Source of the DNA: Deltaproteobacteria bacterium
GTDB lineage: Bacteria > Myxococcota > Myxococcia > Myxococcales > Anaeromyxobacteraceae
Direction of reading: 5' to 3'
Assembly: GCA_016214955.1 (NCBI GenBank)
Contig: JACRMN010000023.1
Span: forward strand, 274,501 to 338,500
DNA length: 64,000 bases
In this document: in pieces, positions 34,359 through 42,386 of the stretch
How the letters are laid out: each line of letters begins with the position of its first letter
Numbering within the stretch: the stretch's first letter is position 1
Notes under the pieces: model-generated
Seen by the model: only the letters and a program-made list of their open reading frames with translations
What the model was told of the DNA's origin: nothing
Database searches by the model: none
Position numbers and translations under genes: made by a program

Positions 34359-35402
34359 ATGGACACGCGCGAAGGCTTCGTCCCCACCGTCGGCAACACC
34401 CCCCTCATCCGCCTGCGCCGCCTCTCCGAGGCCACCGGCTGCGAGATCTACGGCAAGGCCGAGTTCCTCAACCCCGGCGGTTCGGTGAAGGACCGGGCGG
34501 CGCTGGCCATCGTCCTCGACGCCGAGCAGCGCGGCCTGCTGCGCCCCGGCGGGGTCATCGTCGAAGGCACCGCCGGCAACACCGGCATCGGGCTCACCCT
34601 GGTGGGCAACGCCCGCGGCTACCGCACCGTGATCGTCATCCCCGAGACCCAGAGCCAGGAGAAGAAGGACACCCTGCGGCTGGGCGGTGCCACGCTGTAC
34701 GAGGTGCCGGCGGTCCCCTACAAGAACCCGAACAACTACGTCCACGTGGCCGAGCGCATCGCCGCGCAGCTGGCGCGCAGCGAGCCCAGCGGCGCCGTCT
34801 GGGCGCAGCAGTTCGACAACGTCGCCAACCGCCAGGGCCATTACCGGACCACCGGCCCGGAGATCTGGCGCCAGCTCGACGGCAAGGTGGACGGCTTCGT
34901 CTCCGCCATCGGTACCGGCGGCACCCTGGCCGGCGTGGCCGCGGCGCTGCGGGAGCGGCGGCGCGACGTGAAGATCGGCCTCGCCGACCCGCCGGGCGCC
35001 GCCATGCACGCCTACTTCACCACCGGCGAGCTCAGGGCCGAGGGCACCTCCATCACCGAGGGCATCGGCCAGGCGCGCGTCACCCGCAACGTGGAGGGCT
35101 TCCGGCCCGACATGAGCTGGCAGATCCCCGACGCCGAGACGGTGCAGACCGTCTTCGACCTGGTGGCGCAGGAGGGGCTGGTGCTGGGCAGCTCCTCGGG
35201 CATCAACGTGGCCGGGGCGGTGCGGATGGCGCGGGAGCTCGGGCCCGGCCACACCATCGTCACCATCCTCTGCGACTCGGGGACCCGCTACGCCTCGCGC
35301 CTCTTCAACCCCGAGTTCCTGCGCTCGAAGGGGCTGCCGGTGCCGCCCTGGCTGGCCGGCGCGCGGCCGGCGCTGCCCGACGGTGCGCTGGTGAAGGGCT
35401 AG
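34359..35402 (+). CDS. cysK: cysteine synthase
   Basis: A 347-residue PLP enzyme that makes cysteine from O-acetylserine and sulfide. The PLP Lys is in NPGGSVKDRAA, the substrate loop is EGTAGNTGIGL, the phosphate cup is GTGGTLAG, and the C-terminal Ser/Asp contact is in ILCDSGTRYASR. It is about 35 residues longer than CysK of enterics, with extra sequence at the C-terminus (RSKGLPVPPWLAG). The message appears monocistronic. CysM or CBS-like use of O-phosphoserine or homocysteine cannot be excluded. Confidence 0.9.
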   Translation: MDTREGFVPTVGNTPLIRLRRLSEATGCEIYGKAEFLNPGGSVKDRAALAIVLDAEQRGLLRPGGVIVEGTAGNTGIGLTLVGNARGYRTVIVIPETQSQEKKDTLRLGGATLYEVPAVPYKNPNNYVHVAERIAAQLARSEPSGAVWAQQFDNVANRQGHYRTTGPEIWRQLDGKVDGFVSAIGTGGTLAGVAAALRERRRDVKIGLADPPGAAMHAYFTTGELRAEGTSITEGIGQARVTRNVEGFRPDMSWQIPDAETVQTVFDLVAQEGLVLGSSSGINVAGAVRMARELGPGHTIVTILCDSGTRYASRLFNPEFLRSKGLPVPPWLAGARPALPDGALVKG

Positions 35403-36181
35403 CCGGACCGCCCCAGCACCGCCAGCGCCGCGCCCAGCGCCCCGGCGAGCTGGGGCTCGGGCAGCACCCGCACCGGGCGGCCCAGCGCCTCTGCCAGCGC
35501 CGCCACCATGGCGGCGTTGAGCGCCACCCCGCCGCTCATGAGCAGCTCCCCCTCCCCCGCCCCCCGCACCATGGCGGCGGTGCGCGAGGCCAGGGCGGCG
35601 TGCAGCCCCTTGACGATGCCCTCGAGCGGCTCGCCCGAGGCCAGCAGCGAGATGACCTCGCTCTCGGCGAACACGGTGCAGGTGGAGGAGACCGTCACCG
35701 GGCGCGCCGCCCGGGCCGCCTGCTCCGCCACCTCGGCCAGGGGCACGTGGAGCCGGGCCAGGATCACCTCCAGGAAGCGGCCGGTGCCGGCGGCGCACTT
35801 GTCGTTCATGGCGAAGTCCTGCACCTCGCCGCCCGGCCCCACCCGGATGACCTTGGTGTCCTGGCCGCCCATGTCGAGGAGCACGCCGGGCCTGCCGGCC
35901 AGGGCGAAGGCGCCCCGGGCGTGGCAGGTGATCTCGGTGAGGGCCCGGCCGGCGGCCACGCGCTTGCGCCCGTAGCCGGTGGCCCCCACCGGCGGCTCGC
36001 CGCCCACCTCGGCCCGCAGCGCCGCCAAGAGCCGCTCGGCCTGCTCGCCGATGCGCGGGTGGCTGGGCTCCACCCGGCGGGCCAGGATGCGGCCGGCGGC
36101 GTCGATGGCCACCGCCTTCAGGGTGGTGCTGCCGGCGTCGAGGCCGAGCGCCGCAGCGCCACCGGGGGCGGCGGCGCTCAC
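35399..36181 (-). CDS. 2-hydroxyacyl-CoA dehydratase activator-type ATPase
   Basis: A 260-residue ASKHA-fold ATPase: GLDAGSTTLKAV (phosphate loop), DMGGQDTKVI, NDKCAAGTGRFLE and STCTVFAESEVISLLA. The two Cys in the last motifs are the ligands of the single [4Fe-4S] cluster that bridges the dimer in HgdC, BcrA/BadF-like activators. It delivers an electron at very low potential to its partner using ATP. GTG 36181 overlaps the stop of the preceding dehydratase-like gene. The convergent cysK stop overlaps its stop by four bases. Confidence 0.9.
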   Translation of the reverse strand: MSAAAPGGAAALGLDAGSTTLKAVAIDAAGRILARRVEPSHPRIGEQAERLLAALRAEVGGEPPVGATGYGRKRVAAGRALTEITCHARGAFALAGRPGVLLDMGGQDTKVIRVGPGGEVQDFAMNDKCAAGTGRFLEVILARLHVPLAEVAEQAARAARPVTVSSTCTVFAESEVISLLASGEPLEGIVKGLHAALASRTAAMVRGAGEGELLMSGGVALNAAMVAALAEALGRPVRVLPEPQLAGALGAALAVLGRSG

Positions 36182-37494
36182 CCGAAGCTCTCCATGAAGG
36201 CGGTGAGCCGGTTCTCGCCCGGCTCGGCGGCCCAGGCCCGCGGGTCGGAGTGGTCGGCGTCGAGCAGCAGCACCTTCACCGACAGCTCCCGGGCCAGCCG
36301 CTCCCGCAGGTCCACCTGGCCGATCGAGTAGGGCTTGCAGGAGCGGTCGCTGTGGAGCACGGCGCCGTCGCAGGAGTACTCGCGGGCCAGGCGCCGGAGG
36401 ATGCCGAGCCGGTTCGAGAGGTCCTGGTTGAGGATCACGTGGGTGTAGGCGCGGGCCGCCGAGCCGTAGGGGTCGGCGGGGTCCACCTGGACGCCGGCCT
36501 CGGCCCAGGCGTTGGTGTAGCTGGTGCACGCGAAGTTGAAGCCCCGCTCGGCCAGCAGCGTCGAGAGCTCCCGCACCGCGAACCACATGGGCAGGTTGTC
36601 CCAGAGCAGCCGGTGGCGCTCCTCGCGGATGCCGCCGATGCCCCGCTTCACCCGGTCCTGCAGCTCGTCGCGCAGCAGCCGGTAGTAGGCGTTGCACTCC
36701 TCGCCGCCGCGCAGCGCCACGATGGGCGCCATGTGGAAGAAGCCGTCGAAGCCGGTCCAGGGGGCGGGCCTCGCCCGGCTGGTGGCCAGGCACTCGCCCC
36801 AGAGCCGCGAGCCCTCGCGGGCTCGCACCGTCACCGCCCGCAGCTCCTCCGGGTCCACCCTGCGCCCGGCCACACGCTCCGCCACCGCCACCAGCTCCTC
36901 GAGCTGGGCCCTCACGTAGGGGAGGTCGTGCGCCCGCACCTCCCCGTAGACGTAGGGCGTGTCCACCAGCACCAGCGGCACCTGGAAGTGGGCCGCCAGC
37001 GCCTTGTACCAGTAGAGGACCGTCTGGCAGATGTTGGTGCAGCAGCAGAGCAGGTCGGGGCGCGGCAGCCTCCCGGCCGGCGTCTTGCCGGTGACCACCG
37101 AGCCCAGGTCGGTGCGGGCGTAGCTGCACAGGTCGCGGGAGTAGCCCTGCTGCTCCACGGCGTCGGAGAGCTCGGGGACGATGCGCTGCACCCCGCACAT
37201 GGCGGCGTGGTTCTCGGGGTAGACGGCGTGGAAGCCGAGCGGGCGCAGGAGCTCCACCGGGAAGCCGCTCGTCACCCAGGCCACCGGCACCGCGCCGTCG
37301 GCGTAGCGGCCCGCGAGGTAGTGGAGGCTGAGCAGCTCCTTGAGCTTGCGGGTGCTCTCCAGCGGCGGGCCGAAGGGGCCGCCGCGCGGGCCGCGGCCGC
37401 TGCGGGCGCGCGCCTTCTGCCAGGCCTCGAGCCGGAGCAGCGTGGGGCCGACGACGCGCCGGGCCAGCTCGTACTGCGTGCGCCGCAGGATCAC
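36178..37494 (-). CDS. 2-hydroxyacyl-CoA dehydratase family subunit (HgdB-like)
   Basis: A 438-residue iron-sulfur protein. KELLSLHYLAGRYADGAVPVAWVTSGFPVELLRPLGFHAVYPENHAA is the family's N-terminal region; Cys that may bind the cluster lie in DLLCCCTNICQT, DLCSYARTD and AVLHSDRSCKPYS. The GTG start overlaps the stop of the upstream subunit. It should form the electron-accepting component with the next subunit and receive electrons from the activator. The substrate is open: dehydratase, benzoyl-CoA reductase-like or double-cubane reductase. Confidence 0.85.
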   Translation of the reverse strand: MILRRTQYELARRVVGPTLLRLEAWQKARARSGRGPRGGPFGPPLESTRKLKELLSLHYLAGRYADGAVPVAWVTSGFPVELLRPLGFHAVYPENHAAMCGVQRIVPELSDAVEQQGYSRDLCSYARTDLGSVVTGKTPAGRLPRPDLLCCCTNICQTVLYWYKALAAHFQVPLVLVDTPYVYGEVRAHDLPYVRAQLEELVAVAERVAGRRVDPEELRAVTVRAREGSRLWGECLATSRARPAPWTGFDGFFHMAPIVALRGGEECNAYYRLLRDELQDRVKRGIGGIREERHRLLWDNLPMWFAVRELSTLLAERGFNFACTSYTNAWAEAGVQVDPADPYGSAARAYTHVILNQDLSNRLGILRRLAREYSCDGAVLHSDRSCKPYSIGQVDLRERLARELSVKVLLLDADHSDPRAWAAEPGENRLTAFMESFG

Positions 37495-38573
37495 GCCGCC
37501 CTCCGCAGCATCTCGCCGAAGGCCTCGAGCCGGGTCTCGGCCTGGCCCGACAGCTCCCGCTCCAGCTCCCCCTCCAGCACCAGCACCGGGAGCCCGCGGC
37601 CGGCGAAGGCCGCCTTGATGGCCGGCACGTCGAAGAGCTCCGGCTCGCAGAACTTCTGCACGTGCACCAGCACGCCGCGGGCGCCGCTCCGCTCCGCCAG
37701 CCCCACCAGCCAGCGGATGCGCTCGCCCTGGTCGGTCCCGCGCGTCGGGCAGGGCGGCGCCGCCAGCATCCGCTCCACCAGCGCCAGGAAGGGCTCGCCC
37801 CCGGCCGGTACCGCCCGCACCACCCGCCGGCCCACCGCGGCGTAGTCGTCGGCCGCCAGGTAGAGGCCGGCGCCCGCCAGCGCCGGGAGCAGGCCCGCGG
37901 GCTCGGGCACGTAGCCGGTGACCAGCACCGGCACGCCCCGCTGCACCGGCGCCGGCGCCAGCAGCGCCCGGGCCGCGCCGAGCTCCGCCAGGTGCTCCTC
38001 GGGCCAGAGCCACTCGCCGCGGCGCAGCAGCGCGTAGAGGGCGGCGTCGTCCATGGGCAGGCGGGCGCGACCGTCGAGGAGCGCGGCCCGGCAGGCGTCG
38101 ATCTCGGCGTGGAGCCCGAGCGCCCAGCCGAGCCGGGCGGGGTCGAGCGGCGCGCCGGTGAGCTCGGCCAGCGCCGAGGACAGGTTCCTCAGCTCCGCCA
38201 GCGCGAAGGCCCGGGCGCTCGGCCGCGCGCCGCCCCGCGGGTGCTGGAAGACGAGGGTGCGGCCGGCCACGCCGCCGAAGTCGGCCGCCAGCGCCGCCAG
38301 CCCCTGGATCGAGTCGCAGGTGTGGGGGAAGAGGACGCCGTCCACCGCCCGGGCGCCGCCGGCCTGGAGGAAGGCGAGGGCGTTGCGGGCCACGGCGCAG
38401 ACGTAGGCCTGCAGCCTCCCGGCGCCGTCACCGCGCGGAGGGCCCGGCGGCCCCCAGAGCTCGACCCCGAGCACGCCGTGGGCGGTGAGCAGCTCCCTGG
38501 GGTGGTGGACCGGGAGCACGGCCAGCGCGCGCCGGCCTGCCTGCCGCTGTCGTTCGATGTAGGCGCGCCGCAC
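37491..38573 (-). CDS. 2-hydroxyacyl-CoA dehydratase family subunit (HgdA/BcrC-like)
   Basis: A 360-residue relative of the downstream subunit and the first gene of a three-gene operon with stop-start overlaps. PVHHPRELLTAHGVLGVELWGPP is the typical opening. Cluster Cys can be seen in LFPHTCDSIQG, and later in VQKFCEPELFDVPAI. No CoA-transferase or hydroxyacid dehydrogenase is nearby, so the amino-acid fermentation pathway of Clostridia is not supported by the context. The start GTG is at 38573. Confidence 0.83.
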   Translation of the reverse strand: MRRAYIERQRQAGRRALAVLPVHHPRELLTAHGVLGVELWGPPGPPRGDGAGRLQAYVCAVARNALAFLQAGGARAVDGVLFPHTCDSIQGLAALAADFGGVAGRTLVFQHPRGGARPSARAFALAELRNLSSALAELTGAPLDPARLGWALGLHAEIDACRAALLDGRARLPMDDAALYALLRRGEWLWPEEHLAELGAARALLAPAPVQRGVPVLVTGYVPEPAGLLPALAGAGLYLAADDYAAVGRRVVRAVPAGGEPFLALVERMLAAPPCPTRGTDQGERIRWLVGLAERSGARGVLVHVQKFCEPELFDVPAIKAAFAGRGLPVLVLEGELERELSGQAETRLEAFGEMLRRAA

Positions 38574-38614
38574 CGCGCGAGTAGAGCATCGGCGGCATGG
38601 GCTGTCGACTGCAC

Positions 38615-38643
38615 TTCACTCCGCGAATCGGGGCGCGTATCCT
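38615..38643 (+). promoter_or_regulatory. sigma-70-type promoter, near-leaderless
   Basis: TTCACT (38615-38620) and TATCCT (38638-38643) have a 17-base spacer. The predicted transcript start, about 38650, is three bases before the ATG of the lipoprotein gene, which lacks a ribosome-binding site. Confidence 0.5.
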
Positions 38644-38652
38644 CGCCTCCTC

Positions 38653-39432
38653 ATGACCGCCATCACCTTCGTTCCGGGCCCCCGGGCCTTCGCCCTTTGC
38701 TGCCTCGCCCTCGCCGCCGGCTGTGCCCTGCCCCCGCGGGCCACCGACGAGCTCCCGCCGCGCGCCGGCACCGTCGACGAGCACGCCGCCGAGGCCGCCG
38801 AGCGCAACCGGCAGGAGCGCGAGAACAGGGAGTTGACCGCCTACCGCGCCGAGCAGAAGCGGCGCGAGGAGGCGGAGGCCGCGGAGCGGCGGCGGGCAGC
38901 GGAGGAGCAGGTGCGGGTGACCCGGCTGGCCGACCTGCAGAAGCAGAAGGAGGCCGACGAGGCCCGGGCCCGCGCCGAGGCGGGCGCGCGCGACGCCGCC
39001 GCCGCCCAGGCAAGGGAGAAGGTGGCGCGCGCGCGGGCCAGCCAGGGCAAGTCGGCCGACGCCCCCGTCGACCCCGCGGCCCGCCTGGCGCAGCGCCGCG
39101 CCGACCCCCGCTGGACCCGGCCCGCCTTCTCCGGCCTGCTCTGCGCAGCCCGCGCCGATCGCGACAGGGCCACCTCCCGGCTGGCGGCCGAGAAGAAGAA
39201 GGGCGAGCGGGCCGACGCCGCCCGCCTCGCCGACGCCCAGCGCCGGGTGGAGGCGGCCGAGGCCCGCAGCGAGAAGGCGCGAGCCGAGCTCCAGAAGCTC
39301 GGTCTGGCGCCGCTGGGCTGCAAGGACCGGCGCACCGCCGAGGTGGCGGCATGCTTCCAGGCCGCCGACGCGGGCAAGGCCTGCAAGAAGGGGCAGGGCT
39401 ACGTCGAGGTGGCGAGGAGCTTCGGCGGCTAG
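38653..39432 (+). CDS. hypothetical lipoprotein with long coiled coil
   Basis: A 259-residue protein. A lipobox LAAGC lies near residue 23. Residues ~45-215 are Ala/Glu/Arg/Lys-rich helix that should form coiled coils, broken by a short Pro/Ala segment (ADAPVDPAARLA). The end has four Cys (GLLCAARADRD, LGCKDRRTAEVAACF, KACKKGQGY). No family is recognised. The promoter has -10 geometry for leaderless translation. Confidence 0.65.
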   Translation: MTAITFVPGPRAFALCCLALAAGCALPPRATDELPPRAGTVDEHAAEAAERNRQERENRELTAYRAEQKRREEAEAAERRRAAEEQVRVTRLADLQKQKEADEARARAEAGARDAAAAQAREKVARARASQGKSADAPVDPAARLAQRRADPRWTRPAFSGLLCAARADRDRATSRLAAEKKKGERADAARLADAQRRVEAAEARSEKARAELQKLGLAPLGCKDRRTAEVAACFQAADAGKACKKGQGYVEVARSFGG

Positions 39433-39442
39433 GCGCCGGTGC

Positions 39443-39961
39443 TCACCCGGCGTCGCTGCCGGGCTCGTCGGCCTCCGACTCCTCGACGTCGGGACCCCTG
39501 GGCAGCTTCTTGATGCGGGCCTGGAGCATCTTCTTGTGCTTCAGCTCCTCGGCCTTGAGCTCGGTGAAGAGCTTCTTCACCTTCGGATCCTTCACGTGCT
39601 TCAGGGCGCCGGCGAAGAAGTCGAAGGCCTTCTCCTCCGAGTCCAGCGCCACCTCCATCGCCTGGCGCGCCGACATGAAGACCCGCGGCTTGCCGCGATC
39701 GGGCGCCTCCACGTCGTCGAGCTGGTCGCGGGTCACGCGCGCCTTCTGCCGCGCGAAGAGCTTCTTGCGCTGCGCCACCAGCTCCTCCCGGTGCTTGGCC
39801 TCGTTCTCGGCCATGCGCGCGAACACCTCGCTGGCGTCGCCCGGGTAGCGGCCGCCCACGATCCTGGTGAACTCCCGGTACCTCTCCTCGGCCTCCTCCT
39901 CGATGAGGATGGCGAGGTCGAGCGCGTCCCTCAGGTCCAGCTTGGCGAAGTCGATCGGCAT
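39443..39961 (-). CDS. ferritin-like/rubrerythrin-type protein
   Basis: A 172-residue four-helix protein. Two helices with ExxH-type motifs can be seen: AILIEEEAEERYREF and ARMAENEAKHREEL in the first half, and ALDSEEKAFDFFAGAL and LFTELKAEELKHKKML in the second, which gives the Glu/His set of a diiron site. There is no rubredoxin domain. GAGGGGG precedes the ATG. It probably handles peroxide or iron. Confidence 0.85.
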   Translation of the reverse strand: MPIDFAKLDLRDALDLAILIEEEAEERYREFTRIVGGRYPGDASEVFARMAENEAKHREELVAQRKKLFARQKARVTRDQLDDVEAPDRGKPRVFMSARQAMEVALDSEEKAFDFFAGALKHVKDPKVKKLFTELKAEELKHKKMLQARIKKLPRGPDVEESEADEPGSDAG

Positions 39962-40008
39962 GTCCCCCTCGTGCTCCGGTTGGTTTCGCGGCGGCTCCTG
40001 GCGCCGCC

Positions 40009-40668
40009 TCAGGTTGGTGTAAGCGGCGGTCCGGCGCCGCGGGCGTCCCCATCGGGTTCGCGCCGGCCCGCGCGCAGCGCCGCCAGCAGGCCGGCGTCGG
40101 GCGCGCCCGACACGAAGAGGGCGCCGCCCCGGATGCGCACCTCGACCGGTCCCTCGCCGGCGCCGATGCCGCCGGCGCCGTCGTCGAGCGCCCGGTAGCG
40201 ATCGGTGAGGAAGTGGAGGCGCTGGTTGGCGGAGCCGACGAAGCGCCGGCGGCTGCTGCGCTCGGCCGCCCGGTAGCGGCCGTCCACCAGCAGGTCCACC
40301 TCGGCCAGCAGCGCGGCAGCCCCGGGGCGGGCCCGCAGCTCGTGGAGGGTGTAGCCGGAGAAGGCCATGACCCCCAGGCCGGCGCGCCGCACGCCGCCGG
40401 CCAGGAGCGCCAGCGGGCCGGCCTGCTCGAAGGGCTCGCCGCCCAGCAGGGTCACCCCCTCGATGCCCGGCGCCTCCCGGATCTCGCGGAGGAGCGCCTC
40501 CACGCCGACGAGGGTGCCGCCATGCGGGGAGAGCATCTCGGGGTTGCAGCAGCCGGGGCAGGCGAGCGAGCAGCCCTGCAGCCACAGGGCGTAGCGCAGG
40601 TAGGGCCCTTCGGCCTCGGTGTCGGGAAGGCGCGCCGCGATCCGAAGGGCCGCGGAGCCTCCGGTCAT
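40009..40668 (-). CDS. radical SAM activase, NrdG-like
   Basis: A 219-residue protein with YALWLQGCSLACPGCCNPE, in which the CxxxCxxC triad binds the SAM cluster, and GVTLLGGEPFEQ, the GGE motif that contacts SAM. Length and motifs are those of activases for glycyl-radical enzymes such as NrdG. No glycyl-radical enzyme lies in the window. The ATG overlaps the stop of the upstream small gene (ATGA), so the two are co-translated. Confidence 0.82.
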   Translation of the reverse strand: MTGGSAALRIAARLPDTEAEGPYLRYALWLQGCSLACPGCCNPEMLSPHGGTLVGVEALLREIREAPGIEGVTLLGGEPFEQAGPLALLAGGVRRAGLGVMAFSGYTLHELRARPGAAALLAEVDLLVDGRYRAAERSSRRRFVGSANQRLHFLTDRYRALDDGAGGIGAGEGPVEVRIRGGALFVSGAPDAGLLAALRAGRREPDGDARGAGPPLTPT

Positions 40669-40898
40669 CCCCAGAGCTTCTCGTCGCGGGACTGCACGAT
40701 GCGACCGCAGTGGACGCAGATCTTGGTGCGGTTCCCGGCGACGGCGACGGAGCCGTTGGCGTAGGTGTGCTCGCAGTCCGCGAGCAGCTTGGCCAGCTCC
40801 TCCTGCAGGTCGCGGATCTCCGCCTCGCGCTTGGCAACCTCGACGCGCAGCAAGTCCTTGCGCGCGAGCCTCTCGGCCTGGGTGATGCGGTTTTCCAT
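40665..40898 (-). CDS. small coiled-coil zinc-ribbon-like protein
   Basis: A 77-residue protein. Residues 1-45 are a charged helix (DLLRVEVAKREAEIRDLQEELAKLL is split by no Pro), and a CxxC pair (KICVHCGRIV) and a lone Cys (LLADCEHTY) form a possible half zinc site. ATG 40898 has GGAGA nine bases upstream. It is translationally coupled to the radical SAM protein, so a partner role is possible. No family recognised. Confidence 0.6.
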   Translation of the reverse strand: MENRITQAERLARKDLLRVEVAKREAEIRDLQEELAKLLADCEHTYANGSVAVAGNRTKICVHCGRIVQSRDEKLWG

Positions 40899-41090
40899 GC
40901 GTGGGATCTCCAAGGCGTAGGATACCCAGGCGGGCGGCCCTTGTCTCTCCTGGATGACGCCTTTCGGCGAGATTGGGGCCGGATTCCGCGCCTTCGCGAC
41001 GCAGCGCGGCAGAGGGCTTGCGCCGCCGCTGGGCGTGCGTCAGATTGCCGCACCCCGATCCTGTAGGATGCTGCGAGGAGATCTGAACCG

Positions 41091-42386
41091 ATGCTGACGC
41101 CCGCCCTGGCCCCCCTCCTCCCACTCCTCCTGCTGGCAGCACCAACTCCGGGTGCCACCGACGAGGCAGAGCTCGTCCGGGAGGCGAGGCTGGAGCTGGT
41201 ACTGCGCGTCGCGCGAGCGCACAGCCCCGACCTTCGCGAGGTCCGGGAGCGGGCCGCCGCCGCCGCCGGGCGGTCGAGCGGCTCGGGCTCGCTGCCCGAG
41301 CCGGAGCTCCAGCTGCAGCTCTGGCAGCAGCCGCTCTCGAAGCCCTTCGACGCCGACGCCGGCGGCATGTTCATGGTGGGGCTGCGCCAGCCGCTGCCCG
41401 CCCCGGGCACGAGGTCCGCCCGCCACCGCGCCGCCCAGGCCGACGCCGGCATGGCGGCCGCGGCGGCCCTGGCGCGCGAGGCCGACCTGTTGCAGCAGGC
41501 GCGGCGCGCCCTCGCCGAGTACGCGCTCGCCGAGCAGGAGCACGCCATCCACCTCGACCACATGGAGCTGACGAGCCGCTTCACCGAGCTGGCCCGGGCC
41601 AGCTACCAGGAGGGGCGCCTCTCCAAGCAGGAGTTCCTCAGGGCCTCCGCCGAGCTGGCGCGCGTCCACGCCGACATCGTGGCCACCGCCCAGGCCGGGC
41701 GCGCCAGCCGCGCCTTCCTCAACACGCTCATGGGGCGCGACCCCGACGCGCCACTGGGGCCGCCCCGGCTCGACCCGCCGGCCGAGAGCGAGTTCAGCGT
41801 CGAGGAGGCGGAGCACGCCCTGGCCGAGCGGCCGGAGCTGGTCGCCGCCCAGCGGGCGGTGGAGCGCAGCGCCGCCTCGCTGGAGGCGGCCCAGCGCTCG
41901 GCCCGCTGGCCCGGCTTCATGGTGGGCGCCGACGTCGGCTACATGCCCATGGACGGCACCCGGACCTACACCCTCATGGCAGGCATGACCCTGCCCTGGC
42001 TCTGGGGCCGGCGCAGCGACGAGGAGCGCGAGGCCTCCCACCTCCTGGCCGCCGACCAGGCAGCGCTCGATGCGGCCCGGCGCAACGCCCGGCTCCAGGT
42101 GCGGGATGCCAAGACCCGGCTGGACGCAGCCCGGGAGGCCTATGACATCCTCGACGGGCAGGTGGTGCCCCAGTGGCAGCAGGCCGCCCAGGCCACCCAG
42201 GCAGCGTTCGCCTCGGGGCAAGCGGCCGACGCGCTGGCAGTGCTGGACGCCAACCGCGGCTATCTTCAGGTGCGGCTGGAGCGGGTGCGGTCGCTGGCCC
42301 GGGTCCACGGCGCGCTGGGCGACCTGGAGCGGGCGGCCGGGCACCTGCACGGATTCAGCGAAGGCCAGGAGGCGAAGAAGCCATGA
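41091..42386 (+). CDS. TolC-type outer-membrane efflux protein (CusC-like)
   Basis: A 431-residue exported protein with a signal (ALAPLLPLLLLAAPTPGA) and two long helical hairpin repeats with ARAHSPDLREVRERAAAAAG, MVGLRQPLPAPGTRSA and, in the second half, LAERPELVAAQRAVERS and GMTLPWLWGRRS. These are the OEP repeats. It forms the outer-membrane tunnel of the tripartite pump encoded by the next two genes. GAGGAG precedes the ATG; a TAGGAT box lies upstream of that. The stop overlaps the adaptor start (ATGA). Confidence 0.88.
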   Translation: MLTPALAPLLPLLLLAAPTPGATDEAELVREARLELVLRVARAHSPDLREVRERAAAAAGRSSGSGSLPEPELQLQLWQQPLSKPFDADAGGMFMVGLRQPLPAPGTRSARHRAAQADAGMAAAAALAREADLLQQARRALAEYALAEQEHAIHLDHMELTSRFTELARASYQEGRLSKQEFLRASAELARVHADIVATAQAGRASRAFLNTLMGRDPDAPLGPPRLDPPAESEFSVEEAEHALAERPELVAAQRAVERSAASLEAAQRSARWPGFMVGADVGYMPMDGTRTYTLMAGMTLPWLWGRRSDEEREASHLLAADQAALDAARRNARLQVRDAKTRLDAAREAYDILDGQVVPQWQQAAQATQAAFASGQAADALAVLDANRGYLQVRLERVRSLARVHGALGDLERAAGHLHGFSEGQEAKKP

